Shown here piece by piece: positions 17,736 through 32,257 of a stretch of DNA of 64,000 bases (the first letter of the stretch is position 1; the number at the start of each line of letters is the position of its first letter). A program made the translations under genes and the position numbers. Source of the DNA: Acinetobacter pittii (GTDB lineage Bacteria; Pseudomonadota; Gammaproteobacteria; Pseudomonadales; Moraxellaceae). Under the pieces are notes generated by a model. That model was not told the DNA's origin. It made no database searches and was given only the letters and a program-made list of their open reading frames with translations. The stretch lies in assembly GCF_034067285.1 (NCBI RefSeq), contig NZ_CP139286.1, forward strand, positions 3,624,741 to 3,688,740, read 5' to 3'.

Positions 17736-18300
17736 AGAAATGATTTTGATAAAGTGCTAAAAGCTTTTGTGCACCTAATAACAAGTTTTCTTCCCAATCT
17801 AGATGAGCTGTGTTATCTGCCCCATCAGTAATATACTTTACCGAAATCAGACGTACGCCTAATTTATGGCAGACTTTGGCTAAAGCATACCCTTCCATAT
17901 CCACCACATCACAAGCTACTTTTGGCTGACCCGTTTCAAATGAATCACCAGTACCACATATTGCTTTTGGTAAATCAACAAAATGCGGTTGAAGGTGAAT
18001 CTCGGCAGCTAAATGATTATCTAACGGCGTTACACCGACTTCAAACCCTAACGGTGAAACGTCCATATCACGTTGTACAAACGTTTTTATTTCAACTAAA
18101 TCGTGCCGATTAAATGCAGAGCTTCCAGCTGTACCCAGGTTAATTAAAGTTTTGCATCCTGTTTTTTGAATAACCTCAAACGCTTTAAAGGCAGCATTAA
18201 TCTTGCCAATGCCACTGTAATGGACTTCAATGCCTGCTTGTTCAAATAAACCTTTAGATTCATTAGGAAGCGCCATAATTAAAGCAATATCAGAGTTCAT
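17734..18300 (-). CDS. MTA/SAH-nucleosidase-like phosphorylase-family protein
   Basis: The 188-residue protein belongs to the PNP/UDP phosphorylase fold. It starts with IALIMALPNESKGLFEQ, has GIGKINAA (residues 31-38), a GTAGSS phosphate-loop-like motif near 56, and VVDMEGYALAKVCHKLG near 132-148, matching the Met-Glu substrate-binding pair of 5'-methylthioadenosine/S-adenosylhomocysteine nucleosidase. A conserved acidic residue is present near the end (KYITDGADNTAH). It is about 40 residues shorter than E. coli MtnN, so it may be a divergent nucleosidase. It hydrolyses a nucleoside by inference; the substrate is uncertain. Confidence 0.75.
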   Translation of the reverse strand: MNSDIALIMALPNESKGLFEQAGIEVHYSGIGKINAAFKAFEVIQKTGCKTLINLGTAGSSAFNRHDLVEIKTFVQRDMDVSPLGFEVGVTPLDNHLAAEIHLQPHFVDLPKAICGTGDSFETGQPKVACDVVDMEGYALAKVCHKLGVRLISVKYITDGADNTAHLDWEENLLLGAQKLLALYQNHF

Positions 18301-18350
18301 TCAGAAGGCTCAAATCAAAATTAAATAAATTAGAAAATAAGTATAAATCA

Positions 18351-18375
18351 GGTGCAAAAACTTTTTGCACCTTTT
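18351..18375 (-). terminator. Hairpin after the TDT transporter gene
   Basis: GGTGCAAAAA-C-TTTTTGCACC lies 6 bp past the transporter stop (minus strand). The T-tract on the minus strand is weak, so termination is likely but not certain. Confidence 0.5.
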
Positions 18376-18380
18376 CATTA

Positions 18381-19514
18381 CTACTGCATTTTTTGTTGTA
18401 AGGCGATTAAACACGGAGAGAAGAACAGTTTGCCGCTATATGCGCCTGCTAGCGTTTTTTTCATTACCACACTCCACATTGCCAACAATAAAAGGCTCAA
18501 TGCCACTGCAACGTATTGTATAAATACAATTTCAACCTGATGGCCTAAATTAAACAGTGCCAGAATAAATACGCCTAATGGAAAAGTTAAACCCCACCAG
18601 CCTAAATTAAATGGAATACCTGTTTTTGCATGGCGAAGCGTTGTTAAAATCGCAAGACCGAGCCACCATAAACCGAACCCCACAAGAACCAGACTTCCTA
18701 CAACTCCTAAAGCTGGAAATACATTAGCAAATTGATGAAATCCTACATGTGGAGCCACTCTTTGCGCTTGCTCACCTAGCAACAATAATCCTAAAGCACC
18801 AGTCCCGATAGGACCTAAAGAAAGCCAGCTAGAAATTGCAACTTCTTTTTCCGGTAACTGATGCAAAGCCATACGCAACATTAAAATTGTCAAAATACCA
18901 AATGCGGGTAAAACAGAAATTCCCCACAGCACGTAGCCTGCTAGCAATAAATGAAAGCTATGTAAATCAGCTGGTAAATGCGCTACTAGCACTCCCGCAG
19001 AACTTGCTGCGACTTCACAGGCAACCACTGGTAATAGCCAGATTGCAGTCATGGTATGTAGCTGATGGTTCTGACGGCTAAACATACAAAAAGGTACGAT
19101 CCATGCAATGGCTAGTGCTAAAAAGACATCGATATACCATAAGGTTTGAGCAATATGTATGGCAACTTCACCGTAAAGCCCCACACCAAAGCTTAAGAAA
19201 CCATTTAATATGGTAGCGAGCCCCATCGGGATAGCCCCTAAAAATAAGCTCATATTTGGATGGTTAAATATTTGCTTCGCTTCATGAGGGAAAAGAAACC
19301 ACCGTAATAAATAGAGAGCTGAAAAAACACTGAATAAAACAATATTAAATTGCCATAACAAAGTTGCTAGCGTGAATAAAAATGATTGAGCAAATGGCAG
19401 CTGAATCAAAATCATACTTACCACACCAGTACCCATAGTCGCTGTAAACCAATTTGGGGTAAAATGCCGTATAACATCTTTGCTTTGATTTAATTGGTAA
19501 AAGGGTTTTTTCAT
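18381..19514 (-). CDS. TDT-family transporter (TehA/SLAC1-like)
   Basis: The 377-residue integral membrane protein has about ten hydrophobic segments and the TDT-family N-terminus HFTPNWFTATMGTGVVSMIL (residues 17-36). Relatives are E. coli TehA (tellurite), plant SLAC1 anion channels, yeast Ssu1 sulfite exporter and Mae1 dicarboxylate permease. The N-terminal motif and overall length are nearer the Ssu1/sulfite branch to my reading, which would fit a genome that releases sulfite from sulfonates, but the ssu genes are 1.5 kb away on the other strand. Substrate unproven. Confidence 0.8.
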   Translation of the reverse strand: MKKPFYQLNQSKDVIRHFTPNWFTATMGTGVVSMILIQLPFAQSFLFTLATLLWQFNIVLFSVFSALYLLRWFLFPHEAKQIFNHPNMSLFLGAIPMGLATILNGFLSFGVGLYGEVAIHIAQTLWYIDVFLALAIAWIVPFCMFSRQNHQLHTMTAIWLLPVVACEVAASSAGVLVAHLPADLHSFHLLLAGYVLWGISVLPAFGILTILMLRMALHQLPEKEVAISSWLSLGPIGTGALGLLLLGEQAQRVAPHVGFHQFANVFPALGVVGSLVLVGFGLWWLGLAILTTLRHAKTGIPFNLGWWGLTFPLGVFILALFNLGHQVEIVFIQYVAVALSLLLLAMWSVVMKKTLAGAYSGKLFFSPCLIALQQKMQ

Positions 19515-19721
19515 CTTAGTTCTCTAATCAAAGAGTGGATAAAGATATAGTAGAGCAAAACACTAATAAGAAAAATTGATTTATTTTTATTTAATTCATC
19601 AATATTTTAGATATAAAGATATTCATATTGAAAAATAACTGAGTAAAAACACAACAACAAGACGAATCTGTGAGATTATGGCAATATATAGCCCTTGCAA
19701 AAATAGCCATATTTTAAGTTC

Positions 19722-20723
19722 ATGAAACTGCTTCGTCTTAATGCGTTATCACCCAATTTTCAGTTACCTCAAACAGCGGTAACTATTGGTAATTTTGATG
19801 GTGTCCATTTAGGTCACCAAGCGATGATTGCGCAACTCAAAAAAATTGCTGCAGCACAAGGCTTAAAAACATTGGTTATGATTTTTGAGCCACAACCTCT
19901 TGAGTTCTTTAAAGGTTACGATGCTCCTCCTCGTATTAACTCGTTACGAGAAAAGGTCGAATATCTAACTGAGCTTGGCGTTGACTATATTGCGGTTGCT
20001 AAATTTGATCAGCATTTCCGTAGCATGAGTGCGTCTGAGTTTGCAGATTTATTAAAAGATAAACTAAATGCGCAGACTTTGGTTCTAGGGGATGACTTTC
20101 ATTTCGGCAAAGACCGTCAAGGTAACAGTGAATTTCTAAAGAATTACGGCTTTCAAGTCACAAATTTACATACCATTGAACTTGAAGGTGAACGCGTCAG
20201 TTCAACTCGTATTCGCCAAGTGCTTCAAGTGGGTAATCTCGCTTTAGCAGCTAAATTATTAGGTCGTCCGTACAGTATTACCGGACGTGTCCAATATGGC
20301 GACCAAATTGGACAAACTTTAGATTTTCCAACGATTAATGTTCGCCTCAACCGCCACAAACCTTGTTTAAATGGTATTTATGGGGTTGAAGTCATTTGCG
20401 AAACCACTTCGCTCACTGAAAAAGTGCGCCAAGACACACCTGAAAAACCAGGAATTGCCGGATACCATGAAAACAGTCTCTATGGCGCAGGCCATGTTGG
20501 TACACGTCCAGCTATTCAGCAAGAACATCCAGAATGGAGATTAGAAGTACATTTCCCTGATGTTTCTGCTAATCTGTATGGCTTATTTATGCGGGTGACT
20601 TTTCTTCACTATCTTCATGGTGAATTGAACTACCCTTCGCTTGAGGCACTTAAGGCAGGAATTGATAATGACGTGCAACAGTTACGACAATATCGTAACG
20701 ACACGACACAATTTCCTTTTTAA
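19722..20723 (+). CDS. ribF: Bifunctional riboflavin kinase/FMN adenylyltransferase
   Basis: The 333-residue RibF makes FMN and then FAD from riboflavin. The nucleotidyltransferase motif GNFDGVHLGHQ is at residues 23-33 and VSSTRIRQVL near 167. The C-terminal riboflavin kinase domain begins with GRPYSITGRVQYGDQIGQTLDFPTIN near 180. A roughly 35-residue extra loop (about 228-262) sits inside the kinase domain and makes the protein slightly longer than E. coli RibF (313). It starts the ribF-ileS-lspA-fkpB cluster, an order common in gammaproteobacteria. Confidence 0.95.
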   Translation: MKLLRLNALSPNFQLPQTAVTIGNFDGVHLGHQAMIAQLKKIAAAQGLKTLVMIFEPQPLEFFKGYDAPPRINSLREKVEYLTELGVDYIAVAKFDQHFRSMSASEFADLLKDKLNAQTLVLGDDFHFGKDRQGNSEFLKNYGFQVTNLHTIELEGERVSSTRIRQVLQVGNLALAAKLLGRPYSITGRVQYGDQIGQTLDFPTINVRLNRHKPCLNGIYGVEVICETTSLTEKVRQDTPEKPGIAGYHENSLYGAGHVGTRPAIQQEHPEWRLEVHFPDVSANLYGLFMRVTFLHYLHGELNYPSLEALKAGIDNDVQQLRQYRNDTTQFPF

Positions 20724-20785
20724 TTCGAATTTTGATTGTAAAACATGTCAGCTCCCAAGCTGATTAAAACTGGAAGAAAACTTGC

Positions 20786-23623
20786 ATGAGCGATAAGCAA
20801 ACTCCTGAGAATGCAGTGGACTACAAAGCCACGCTAAACCTGCCGGATACTCAATTTGCAATGAAAGCAAATTTGGCAGTACGTGAAGTGAAATGGTTAG
20901 AAGAGTGGTATACCGACAACATTTATCAGCAGATTCGTGCATCGCGTATTGGCAAGAAAAAATATATTTTGCATGATGGCCCTCCATATGCAAACGGTAC
21001 AATTCACTTAGGCCATGCGGTCAATAAAGTACTCAAAGACGTTATTGTAAAAAGTCGTACTTTGTCAGGTTTCGATGCACCTTATGTTCCGGGTTGGGAC
21101 TGTCACGGTTTACCAATCGAACTAAAAGTCGAAGAAAAAGTGGGTAAAGTAGGCGAAAAAGTTGACGCAGCTACTTTCCGTAAGCTCTGCCGTGAATACG
21201 CGCTAAAACAAATTGATTTACAGCGTACTGACTTTAAACGTCTGGGTATTTTAGGTGACTGGGATAATCCTTATCTCACCATGAATTACAAACAAGAAGC
21301 TGATATTGTTCGTGCTTTAGGTTTGATTCAGAAAAATGGTCATATTCAGCCGGGCTTAAAGCCAGTGAACTGGTGTATGGACTGTGGTTCTGCACTTGCT
21401 GAAGCTGAAGTTGAATATGAAGATAAAAAATCTGACGCAATCGACGTTGGTTTTGGCGTTGTTGATCTTAAAGATTTAAGTGCCCGTTTAAACGTAGAAG
21501 TTCAAGATCCAACTGATATCGTGATCTGGACGACTACACCGTGGACATTGCCTGCAAACCAAGCGGTTGCGTTGCATGCCGAAATTGAATATCAATTGGT
21601 ACAAGTGACGACTGAGCGCGGTAAGCAAAACTTCATTCTTGCTAAAGACTTAGTTGCTTCAGCAATTGAACGCTATAAACTTGAAAACCCAGTTGTTTTA
21701 GCAGATTTTACCGGTTCAGCTCTTGAAAAGCTTACTTTACAGCACCCTTTACTTACTGATCGCCAAGTTCCGGTTATTTTGGGTGAACACGTTATCGCAA
21801 CAAGTGGTACAGGTGCCGTACATACAGCGCCTGGCCACGGTGCAGACGACTATAAAGTAGGTCTTCAATATAACCTTAAAGTAGATAATCCAGTCGGTGG
21901 TAACGGAGTTTATCTCCCAACTGCTCCAATCTATGCTGGTGAACACATCTATAAAGCTAATCCAAAGATTATCGAAGCTTTGGGCGCTGTAGGTCGCTTA
22001 TGGGCTCATCAGCCAATTAAACATAGCTACCCACACTGCTGGCGTCACAAGACCCCAATTATTTTCCGTGCTACACCACAATGGTTCATTAGCATGGATC
22101 AAAAAGGTTTACGTGATGGCGCGCTGAATGCCATTGAAAATGATATCGAGTTTGTCCCGAACTGGGGTAAAAACCGTATTGAATCAATGATCGAAGGTCG
22201 TCCGGACTGGTGTATTTCACGTCAACGCACGTGGGGTGTTCCAATTCCTTTCTTCGTTCATAAAGACACGAACGAATTACACCCACGTACACCTGAGCTC
22301 ATCGAAGAAGTCGCTCAACTGATCGAACAAGAAGGTATCGAAGCATGGTTCAAACGTGAAGCAAAAGACTTCATTGGTGAAGATGCTGAACAATACAACG
22401 CCGTTCGCGATACACTCGATGTATGGTTCGACTCTGGTACAACACATTATGCTGTACTTGAGCAACGTGAAGAATTAGAAAGCCCTGCTGACTTATATTT
22501 AGAAGGTTCAGACCAACACCGTGGCTGGTTCCAATCTTCTTTATTAACGTCTATGGCAATTCACAATCGTGCACCATATAAAGCCCTGTTAACACATGGT
22601 TTTACGGTAGATGAAAATGGTCGTAAGTTATCAAAATCATTAGGTAACTACATTCCGCTTGAAGAAATCATCAAACAACTTGGTGCTGATGGTTTACGCC
22701 TATATGTAGCTTCTAGCGACTATCGCTATGAAATTGCGGCGTCTAAAGAAATCTTTAACCGTGTAAGTGATAGCTACCGCCGTATTCGTAATACCCTGCG
22801 CTTCTTACTTGCTAACCTCAATGGTTTCAAACCAAGTACTGATGCTTTAGCAGTAGATGACCTTATCGCTCTTGATCAATATATTTTGCAGCGTGCGAAT
22901 GAAGTACAACAAACCATTATCACTGCTTATGAAGAAATGAACTTCCATGTGGTGTGTAGTGCGTTAACAAGCTTCTGTATTAATGACTTAGGTGGTTTCT
23001 ACCTAGACATTATCAAAGACCGCCAATATACAACGAAGGCTGACTCACAAGCACGCCGTTCTGCACAAACAGCGCTTTACCATATTGTCCAAGTATTTAT
23101 CCGTTGGATGAGCCCAATCTTAAGCTTTACCGCTCAAGAAGCTTGGCCACTGATTCCAGAACAAACTGAAAAGTATGTATTTACGTCAGAATGGTATGAC
23201 TTGCCTGTTTCATCAAAAGCAAACTTGCTTTCTGAGGAAGATTGGCAAACATTGATTAGCGTAAAATCTGCAGTAAATAAACAGATTGAAGCAGCACGTA
23301 ACGCTAAAATTGTCGGCAGTAATCTTTCAGCCAAAGTTGAACTTTGGGCAAATGAATCATTACAAACAGTTTTAAACCAACTGGCTGATGAACTCCGTTT
23401 TGTTCTTATTACTTCGCAAGTAGTAGTACATCCATTTGCTGAGCAAGGTGAAGCAACTGAAATGGAAGGCTTACGTGTACAAATATCTGCAGCTGAAGGT
23501 GAAAAATGTGCACGTTGCTGGCACGTCCTTCCAGATGTAAATACACATGCCGATCATCCTGGTTTATGTGGTCGTTGTATTGTGAACGTCACTGGTCGTG
23601 GCGAAGTGAGAAAATATGCCTAA
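20786..23623 (+). CDS. ileS: Isoleucyl-tRNA synthetase
   Basis: The 945-residue class I synthetase has HLGH (74-77) as its HIGH motif, KLSKS near residue 613 ([15 protein letters not shown]), the editing domain threonine-rich motif [10 protein letters not shown] near 251 and the C-terminal zinc site C-x2-C...C-x2-C ([17 protein letters not shown]). It charges tRNA-Ile and edits valine. Its stop overlaps the lspA start by 8 bp, so the two are coupled. tRNA-Ile(GAU) is encoded in the nearby rRNA operon. Confidence 0.98.
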   Translation: MSDKQTPENAVDYKATLNLPDTQFAMKANLAVREVKWLEEWYTDNIYQQIRASRIGKKKYILHDGPPYANGTIHLGHAVNKVLKDVIVKSRTLSGFDAPYVPGWDCHGLPIELKVEEKVGKVGEKVDAATFRKLCREYALKQIDLQRTDFKRLGILGDWDNPYLTMNYKQEADIVRALGLIQKNGHIQPGLKPVNWCMDCGSALAEAEVEYEDKKSDAIDVGFGVVDLKDLSARLNVEVQDPTDIVIWTTTPWTLPANQAVALHAEIEYQLVQVTTERGKQNFILAKDLVASAIERYKLENPVVLADFTGSALEKLTLQHPLLTDRQVPVILGEHVIATSGTGAVHTAPGHGADDYKVGLQYNLKVDNPVGGNGVYLPTAPIYAGEHIYKANPKIIEALGAVGRLWAHQPIKHSYPHCWRHKTPIIFRATPQWFISMDQKGLRDGALNAIENDIEFVPNWGKNRIESMIEGRPDWCISRQRTWGVPIPFFVHKDTNELHPRTPELIEEVAQLIEQEGIEAWFKREAKDFIGEDAEQYNAVRDTLDVWFDSGTTHYAVLEQREELESPADLYLEGSDQHRGWFQSSLLTSMAIHNRAPYKALLTHGFTVDENGRKLSKSLGNYIPLEEIIKQLGADGLRLYVASSDYRYEIAASKEIFNRVSDSYRRIRNTLRFLLANLNGFKPSTDALAVDDLIALDQYILQRANEVQQTIITAYEEMNFHVVCSALTSFCINDLGGFYLDIIKDRQYTTKADSQARRSAQTALYHIVQVFIRWMSPILSFTAQEAWPLIPEQTEKYVFTSEWYDLPVSSKANLLSEEDWQTLISVKSAVNKQIEAARNAKIVGSNLSAKVELWANESLQTVLNQLADELRFVLITSQVVVHPFAEQGEATEMEGLRVQISAAEGEKCARCWHVLPDVNTHADHPGLCGRCIVNVTGRGEVRKYA

Positions 23624-24146
23624 TTCACAAGCTAAAAAAGGCTTATTCCAGTTTTATCCACACAACCTGATTTGGCTTGGACTTTCTGTCCTTGCCATTG
23701 TATTGGATCAATGGACAAAATGGATTGCAAGTACACATCTCAACTATGCAGATCCTGTACCCGTACTTCCATTTTTAAACTGGACACTATTACATAACTA
23801 TGGTGCAGCTTTTAGCTTTTTATCTGATGCAGGAGGATGGCAGCGCTATTTCTTCACATCTTTGGCGGGCTTAGTTTCAGTACTTTTTGTATTTTGGTTA
23901 ATGCGTATGCCTAAAAAAATGGTGGTACTACCTGTAGCCATCGCTTTAATTTTAGGTGGAGCTTTAGGCAATTTAATTGACCGTATTACCCTAGGTTATG
24001 TGGTCGATTTCATTCATGTTTATTACCAAAATCATCACTTTCCAGCTTTTAATATTGCGGACAGTGCCATCACTCTAGGTACGATTTTGCTACTCATTGA
24101 TACATTCTTCCTTGAAAAGCAACGTAACCAAAATTCGGATGCATAA
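23616..24146 (+). CDS. lspA: Lipoprotein signal peptidase (signal peptidase II)
   Basis: The 176-residue inner membrane aspartyl protease has four hydrophobic segments. The catalytic aspartates lie in GNLIDRI (near residue 113) and FNIADSAI (near 147); the conserved NYGAAFS is near 62. It cleaves the signal peptides of diacylated prolipoproteins, several of which are encoded in this window. It overlaps the end of ileS and is followed one base later by the start of fkpB. Confidence 0.97.
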   Translation: MPNSQAKKGLFQFYPHNLIWLGLSVLAIVLDQWTKWIASTHLNYADPVPVLPFLNWTLLHNYGAAFSFLSDAGGWQRYFFTSLAGLVSVLFVFWLMRMPKKMVVLPVAIALILGGALGNLIDRITLGYVVDFIHVYYQNHHFPAFNIADSAITLGTILLLIDTFFLEKQRNQNSDA

Positions 24147-24147
24147 T

Positions 24148-24630
24148 ATGACCGAAATTATTCAACCTAACGAAGAAATTCGTATCCAAGAAGGTTCTAA
24201 AGTCGACCTACACTTTTCTGTATCTATCGAAAATGGTGTAGAAATTGACAATACACGTAGCCGTGAAGAGCCAGTTAGTCTGACTATTGGTGACGGGAAC
24301 CTTTTACCAGGTTTCGAAAAAGCATTATTCGGTTTACGTGCAGGTGACCGCCGTACAGTACACCTTCCACCAGAAGATGCTTTTGGTCCGTGGAACCCAG
24401 AAAATGTTCAAACTTTCGATACAGTTAAGTTTGAGCAACGCCCTATTCCTGGTCACATGATCGAATTTGAAGATAAGGCAAAAACTACTTTATTCGGTGT
24501 AGTTAAATCAGTTAATGATGACATTACAGAAATTGATTTTAATCACCCGTTAGCTGGGAAAAATATTACCTTTGAAGTAGAAATATTCAAGGTAACACCC
24601 GAAGGCCAACAAGGCATTAAGCTAATGTAA
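24148..24630 (+). CDS. fkpB: FKBP-type peptidyl-prolyl isomerase, SlpA-like
   Basis: From the ATG at 24148, one base after the lspA stop, the product is 160 residues. It shows the short FKBP domain with the IF (insert-in-flap) layout of FkpB/SlyD: SKVDLHFSVSIENGVEID, GDGNLLPGFEKALFGLRAGDRR, LPPEDAFGPWNPENVQ. These act as cytoplasmic proline isomerases/chaperones. No C-terminal metal-binding tail of SlyD is present, which supports FkpB. It ends the ribF-ileS-lspA-fkpB cluster at a strong terminator. Confidence 0.93.
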   Translation: MTEIIQPNEEIRIQEGSKVDLHFSVSIENGVEIDNTRSREEPVSLTIGDGNLLPGFEKALFGLRAGDRRTVHLPPEDAFGPWNPENVQTFDTVKFEQRPIPGHMIEFEDKAKTTLFGVVKSVNDDITEIDFNHPLAGKNITFEVEIFKVTPEGQQGIKLM

Positions 24631-24631
24631 A

Positions 24632-24662
24632 TAAAAAAGCCCTCTCAATGAGGGCTTTTTTA
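24632..24662 (+). terminator. Intrinsic terminator after fkpB
   Basis: AAAAAAGCCCTC-TCAAT-GAGGGCTTTTTT directly after fkpB. Confidence 0.9.
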
Positions 24663-24767
24663 TGATTCAATTTTTATTAGTGACATAAGAATCCTTACAA
24701 ATTCTATATTCTCTCCTACCTATATAATGAATTAAGTTATAGAGATAAAAATTCTTAGGACAAATAC

Positions 24768-25310
24768 ATGCTGGTCTATATTATCGTAGGAAGTGTTCGT
24801 GAAGGACGTACAGCAATTAAAATCGCCAATTGGCTACAATCAACAATTCCCTCATTTAATTTAAAAGATTTTCAAACAGAAGTAATTGATTTAAAAGAAT
24901 GGAATTTACCTTTATTTTCAGGTTCTCACCCACCGGCTACCGGGATTTATGATCAGCCTCAACAGCAAGAATGGGCGGACAAAATCGCACAAGCAGATGC
25001 ATTTATCTTTATTAGCCCAGAATACAATCATGGTTATAGTCCAGCTTTAAAGAATGCACTCGACTATGTAGGTAAAGAATGGAGTGGCAAACCTGCTGCA
25101 TTTATTGGCTATGGTTCAACGAATGGTTCTCGTTCTATTAGCCAAATACGTCAAGTCACCTCAAGTTTAAGTATCATTGATCCCAACGCTGTCATAGAGA
25201 TTCGGGATATTTTTAAACGCAATAAAGATGAAAAATTCGAAGCTAATGAGTTTGAAGTAAAAGGACTTCAATCAATTATTGAGAAACTACAGAAATATCA
25301 TTTGTCTTAA
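24768..25310 (+). CDS. NADPH-dependent FMN reductase family protein
   Basis: The 180-residue flavodoxin-fold protein has GSVREGR (residues 7-13) that holds the flavin phosphate and the SPEYNHGYSPALKNALDY motif (near 83-100) of the FMN_red family. Members reduce FMN, quinones, azo dyes or chromate with NAD(P)H. It has its own upstream region and shares a bidirectional terminator with the next gene. Whether it feeds reduced FMN to SsuD at 14 kb is not supported by context. Confidence 0.88.
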   Translation: MLVYIIVGSVREGRTAIKIANWLQSTIPSFNLKDFQTEVIDLKEWNLPLFSGSHPPATGIYDQPQQQEWADKIAQADAFIFISPEYNHGYSPALKNALDYVGKEWSGKPAAFIGYGSTNGSRSISQIRQVTSSLSIIDPNAVIEIRDIFKRNKDEKFEANEFEVKGLQSIIEKLQKYHLS

Positions 25311-25317
25311 ATTGAAC

Positions 25318-25353
25318 AAAAAGCCTCTTTTTCAAATAAAAGGGGCTTTTTAA
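25318..25353. terminator. Bidirectional terminator between the FMN reductase and ankyrin genes
   Basis: AAAAAGCCTCTTTT pairs with AAAAGGGGCTTTTT (G-T pairs allowed); it lies between two convergent genes. Confidence 0.75.
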
Positions 25354-25355
25354 TA

Positions 25356-25667
25356 CTATAAACTTCTTAAATAATTTACTATCTCAATATTACCTGCCAT
25401 TTCTGCTAGCTCTAGTGCCGTGTATTCGCTTTTGTAAGCGACATGAGCACCTTTTTCAACTAAGAGTTGAACTACCTCTAAATGATCATTTTCAGCAGCT
25501 GCTTGCAGAGCACTATAACCTTCATCATCTGTCTGGTTAGGATCTTTTCCATCTATTAGTAATTCTTTTACGTGATCGATATCACCTAAAGATGCCCAAT
25601 AAATCAATGCAGGAAGAGAGAGTTCGTTATCATCTTCAGGTATAGGAGAGAAAGAATTAATTTTCAT
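25356..25667 (-). CDS. Small ankyrin-repeat protein
   Basis: The 103-residue protein from the ATG at 25667 (the in-frame TTG at 25679 is less likely) holds three ankyrin-like units: about residues 19-48 (LPALIYWASLGDIDHVKELLIDGKD), 49-80 (EGYSALQAAAENDHLEVVQLLVEKGA) and a partial third unit (YTALELAEMAGNIEIVNYL). No signal peptide is present, so it should be cytoplasmic and act by protein binding. Partner unknown. It is a single gene beside the rRNA operon. Confidence 0.8.
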   Translation of the reverse strand: MKINSFSPIPEDDNELSLPALIYWASLGDIDHVKELLIDGKDPNQTDDEGYSALQAAAENDHLEVVQLLVEKGAHVAYKSEYTALELAEMAGNIEIVNYLRSL

Positions 25668-25788
25668 AGAGGTGACCAAAAATAAGAAATTCCATCATTA
25701 TATTCATAGAATACAGCCAATATACAAATCTGAAATTGAGCTTAGATTTTATTAAAAATCAAATTCTCTTATATTTCCTACGCATAAA

Positions 25789-25822
25789 AAAACACCCCTG
25801 ACCATTGAGTCGGGGGTGTTTA
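25789..25822 (-). terminator. rRNA operon terminator
   Basis: AAACACCCC(TG)AC...GTCGGGGGTGTTT hairpin about 10 bp past the 5S rRNA 3' end; read on the minus strand it ends in a T-run. Confidence 0.85.
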
Positions 25823-25830
25823 GAATAATG

Positions 25831-25946
25831 AGCTGGCGATGACTTACTCTCACATGGGTAACCCCACACTACCATCAGCGCTAAGAGGTTTCACTTCTGA
25901 GTTCGGGAAGGGATCAGGTGGTTCACTCTTGCTATGGTCGCCAGCA
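25831..25946 (-). rRNA. rrf: 5S ribosomal RNA
   Basis: About 115 nt. The ends pair (GCTGGCGAC at the 5' side with GTCATCGCCAGC at the 3' side), and the internal CCACCTGATCCCTTCCCGAA is the conserved 5S loop sequence. It is the last gene of the operon. End positions are accurate to a few bases. Confidence 0.95.
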
Positions 25947-26116
25947 CAACTGGTATGGATACTTGCTTCGTTTTATTCACATGGTGATACGTTGCGTTTT
26001 CCAAATCTTTACAGACGGGCTGATTGAATCTGACTTTATCTGTTCATTTTAGCTAAGCGTTTAACTAAATCAAGTTGCTTTGCATGTTTATGAATCGATT
26101 GATGCTTCATATACAA

Positions 26117-26131
26117 CTGCTTGGGTGTTGT

Positions 26132-26140
<9 letters not shown>
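26117..26140 (-). other. 23S processing stem, 3' side
   Basis: This stretch (CTTGACTATACAACACCCAA on the minus strand) is complementary to 29016-29038 on the other side of the 23S gene. Together they form the long duplex that RNase III cuts to release pre-23S rRNA. Seen in the sequence; the cleavage is known from other bacteria. Confidence 0.7.
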
Positions 26141-29015
<2,875 letters not shown>

Positions 29016-29023
<8 letters not shown>

Positions 29024-29038
29024 TACAACCCCAAACAG
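29016..29038 (-). other. 23S processing stem, 5' side
   Basis: CTGTTTGGGGTTGTATAG on the minus strand, with the first bases of 23S, is complementary to the 3' flank at 26117-26140 (see that entry). Confidence 0.7.
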
Positions 29039-29376
29039 TCGTCAACACCTACAAGTGAGTGTTGTCCGTGCGATTCTTCATCGCTACTATCTGTTGTCTG
29101 TGTACTTAAACACTGTACAGCTTCAATCTAAATTCATATACCAAAACGCTTGATTCAGTTAATTTGCTAGTTCTCAATTCATTCAGATTAATTGCTTAAT
29201 CTAAACTCTTGAGTGAACAATTTATTTCAGACTCAATTTTGCCAATCTGTTAATGAATAAACATGCCTTCGTCAGGTCATGCTTAATACCGTGATATTTA
29301 AATCACAGAAGTTAATAAACCAAGATCATATAATCTCTATTTACTAATTTCTGTAATCCGAACTTCTCTTAAGTTC
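29024..29376 (-). other. tRNA-Ala to 23S internal spacer
   Basis: This 353-bp transcribed spacer holds no gene. It contains the 5' side of the 23S processing stem at its left end; the rest is AT-rich. I did not see a convincing boxA antitermination signal. Confidence 0.7.
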
Positions 29377-29452
29377 TGGTGGAGACTAGGAGAGTCGAAC
29401 TCCTGACCTCCTGCGTGCAAAGCAGGCGCTCTACCAACTAAGCTAAGTCCCC
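29377..29452 (-). tRNA. alaT: tRNA-Ala (anticodon UGC)
   Basis: 76 nt on the minus strand, from GGGGACTTAGCTTAG to the encoded CCA. The anticodon loop CTTTGCACG gives TGC; the T arm is GGAGTTCGACTCTCC. It lies in the 16S-23S spacer. Confidence 0.97.
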
Positions 29453-29507
29453 AGCTTACATCATCAGTCATGTATCTTTTATCTATAACTTTAACCAGTC
29501 AAAGTCA

Positions 29508-29584
<77 letters not shown>

Positions 29585-29598
29585 TCAGATACATCTAT

Positions 29599-29637
29599 GA
29601 AGAACAACTTGTTGTGGATTCTTACCAATCGTCAATC
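29599..29637 (-). other. 16S processing stem, 3' side
   Basis: The minus-strand sequence GATTGACGATTGGTAAGAAT and following CCACAACAAGTTGTTCTTC is largely complementary to the leader at 31302-31340. The two ends flank 16S rRNA and should form the RNase III stem. Confidence 0.7.
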
Positions 29638-29644
29638 TTTCGTT

Positions 29645-31182
<1,538 letters not shown>

Positions 31183-31301
31183 AATCATTTTGTACCTTAT
31201 TTAAAGACAAGGTACCAATTCTGGCTCATCAATTACTGACTTAAATTTCGCTCAAATAAACTTCGAGTAATTTAAACCAATCAATCAATGAAAATTATTT
31301 C

Positions 31302-31340
31302 GATTAATCAACCAGTAAAAATCCACACAAGTTGTTCTTC
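31302..31340 (-). other. 16S processing stem, 5' side
   Basis: GAAGAACAACTTGTGTGGAT and the bases after it (minus strand) pair with the 16S 3' flank at 29599-29637; the outer ten bases GAAGAACAAC match perfectly. Confidence 0.7.
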
Positions 31341-31455
31341 AATTCTCTTAATGATTTTTCTGCTCTTCGTCAGAGACAGAATTCAACGCAATACTAAGCT
31401 TTCATCTTAACCCTGTAAGCTAAGATATTCTCGTGTATCGCGTCGGGATGAGTGC

Positions 31456-31483
31456 ATTATAGGGAAAAAAAACTGGTACGCAA
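31456..31483 (-). promoter_or_regulatory. rRNA operon promoter
   Basis: On the minus strand, TTGCGT (31478-31483) and a perfect TATAAT (31456-31461) are 16 bp apart, followed by a GC-containing discriminator (GCACTCATCCCGACGCG). The strong -10 and GC discriminator fit a growth-rate- and ppGpp-controlled rrn promoter. Confidence 0.8.
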
Positions 31484-31572
31484 GCACTTTTATAAATATG
31501 CTCGTTCGACCGGTTCTTTTTCAGCCAAATAAAATCTCAAAAATACACAACTTGCTGATTTATATAGTTAAT

Positions 31573-32130
31573 TTATTTTTGCAGAGTTTTGATCTTTATA
31601 TCTACTATCTTTATAGGCTGTTTTGGTACGTTTTGATGCACACCATAGTTTGATGTAGGGACCTGAACAATACGGTCAACCACATCCATTCCTTTAATTA
31701 CTTTTCCAAAAACTGCATAACCAGGATTACCCGCAGAACGATTTAAAAAATTATTATCTGCAACGTTTATAAAAAACTGACTAGTAGCTGAGTCAGGGTT
31801 TGCTGTACGGGCCATTGCCAAAGTTCCTCGTGTGTTAGCAATTCCATTTCCAGCTTCATTTTTGATAGGTGCTCGCGTAGTCTTTTCCTGCATATTTGCA
31901 GTAAGCCCACCGCCTTGCACCATGAAACCAGGAATTATACGATGAAATATCGTATCTTTATAAAAGCCTGACTTTATATAGTCTTTAAAATTCTTCACAC
32001 TGTTTGGTGCTTTATCATCATAAAGTTGTATTTCAACGTTGCCTAAGTTCGTTTGCATTTCAACTAAAGTGTCAGCCCATACTGAATGATTGCTTATACC
32101 CAAACAACATAACATTAATAATTTTTTCAT
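31573..32130 (-). CDS. ppiA: Periplasmic cyclophilin-type peptidyl-prolyl isomerase
   Basis: The ATG at 32130 (ribosome binding site GGGAAG) gives 185 residues with a Sec signal peptide (cleavage near SVWA-D, residue 20) and a complete cyclophilin domain: [40 protein letters not shown] (catalytic Arg in FHRII), [12 protein letters not shown]. It should isomerise proline bonds in periplasmic or outer membrane proteins. The longer reading from 32154 would put charged residues before the signal, so it is rejected. Confidence 0.92.
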   Translation of the reverse strand: MKKLLMLCCLGISNHSVWADTLVEMQTNLGNVEIQLYDDKAPNSVKNFKDYIKSGFYKDTIFHRIIPGFMVQGGGLTANMQEKTTRAPIKNEAGNGIANTRGTLAMARTANPDSATSQFFINVADNNFLNRSAGNPGYAVFGKVIKGMDVVDRIVQVPTSNYGVHQNVPKQPIKIVDIKIKTLQK

Positions 32131-32257
32131 ATCTTCCCTACAACAAAATGCCAAACTTAATGAAGGGTAAATTTAATCATCTATATAAAAGAATTCTAGT
32201 GAGTATTTATTATCTTTTATTTAGTGCTTTTATATTTTGGATTAAAGTATTAGTCCA

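Larger units (their letters stand above)
31183..31572 (-). other. rRNA operon leader and promoter region
   Basis: A 390-bp gene-free stretch. It holds the rRNA promoter (31456-31483), about 270 bp of leader, and the 5' side of the 16S processing stem (31302-31340). No reading frame here looks genuine. Confidence 0.75.

Noticed and set aside
14034..25310. FMN reductase at 24.8 kb as the SsuE partner of SsuD
   Set aside because: It lies 10 kb from the ssu operon with its own signals; the family is too broad to support the pairing.
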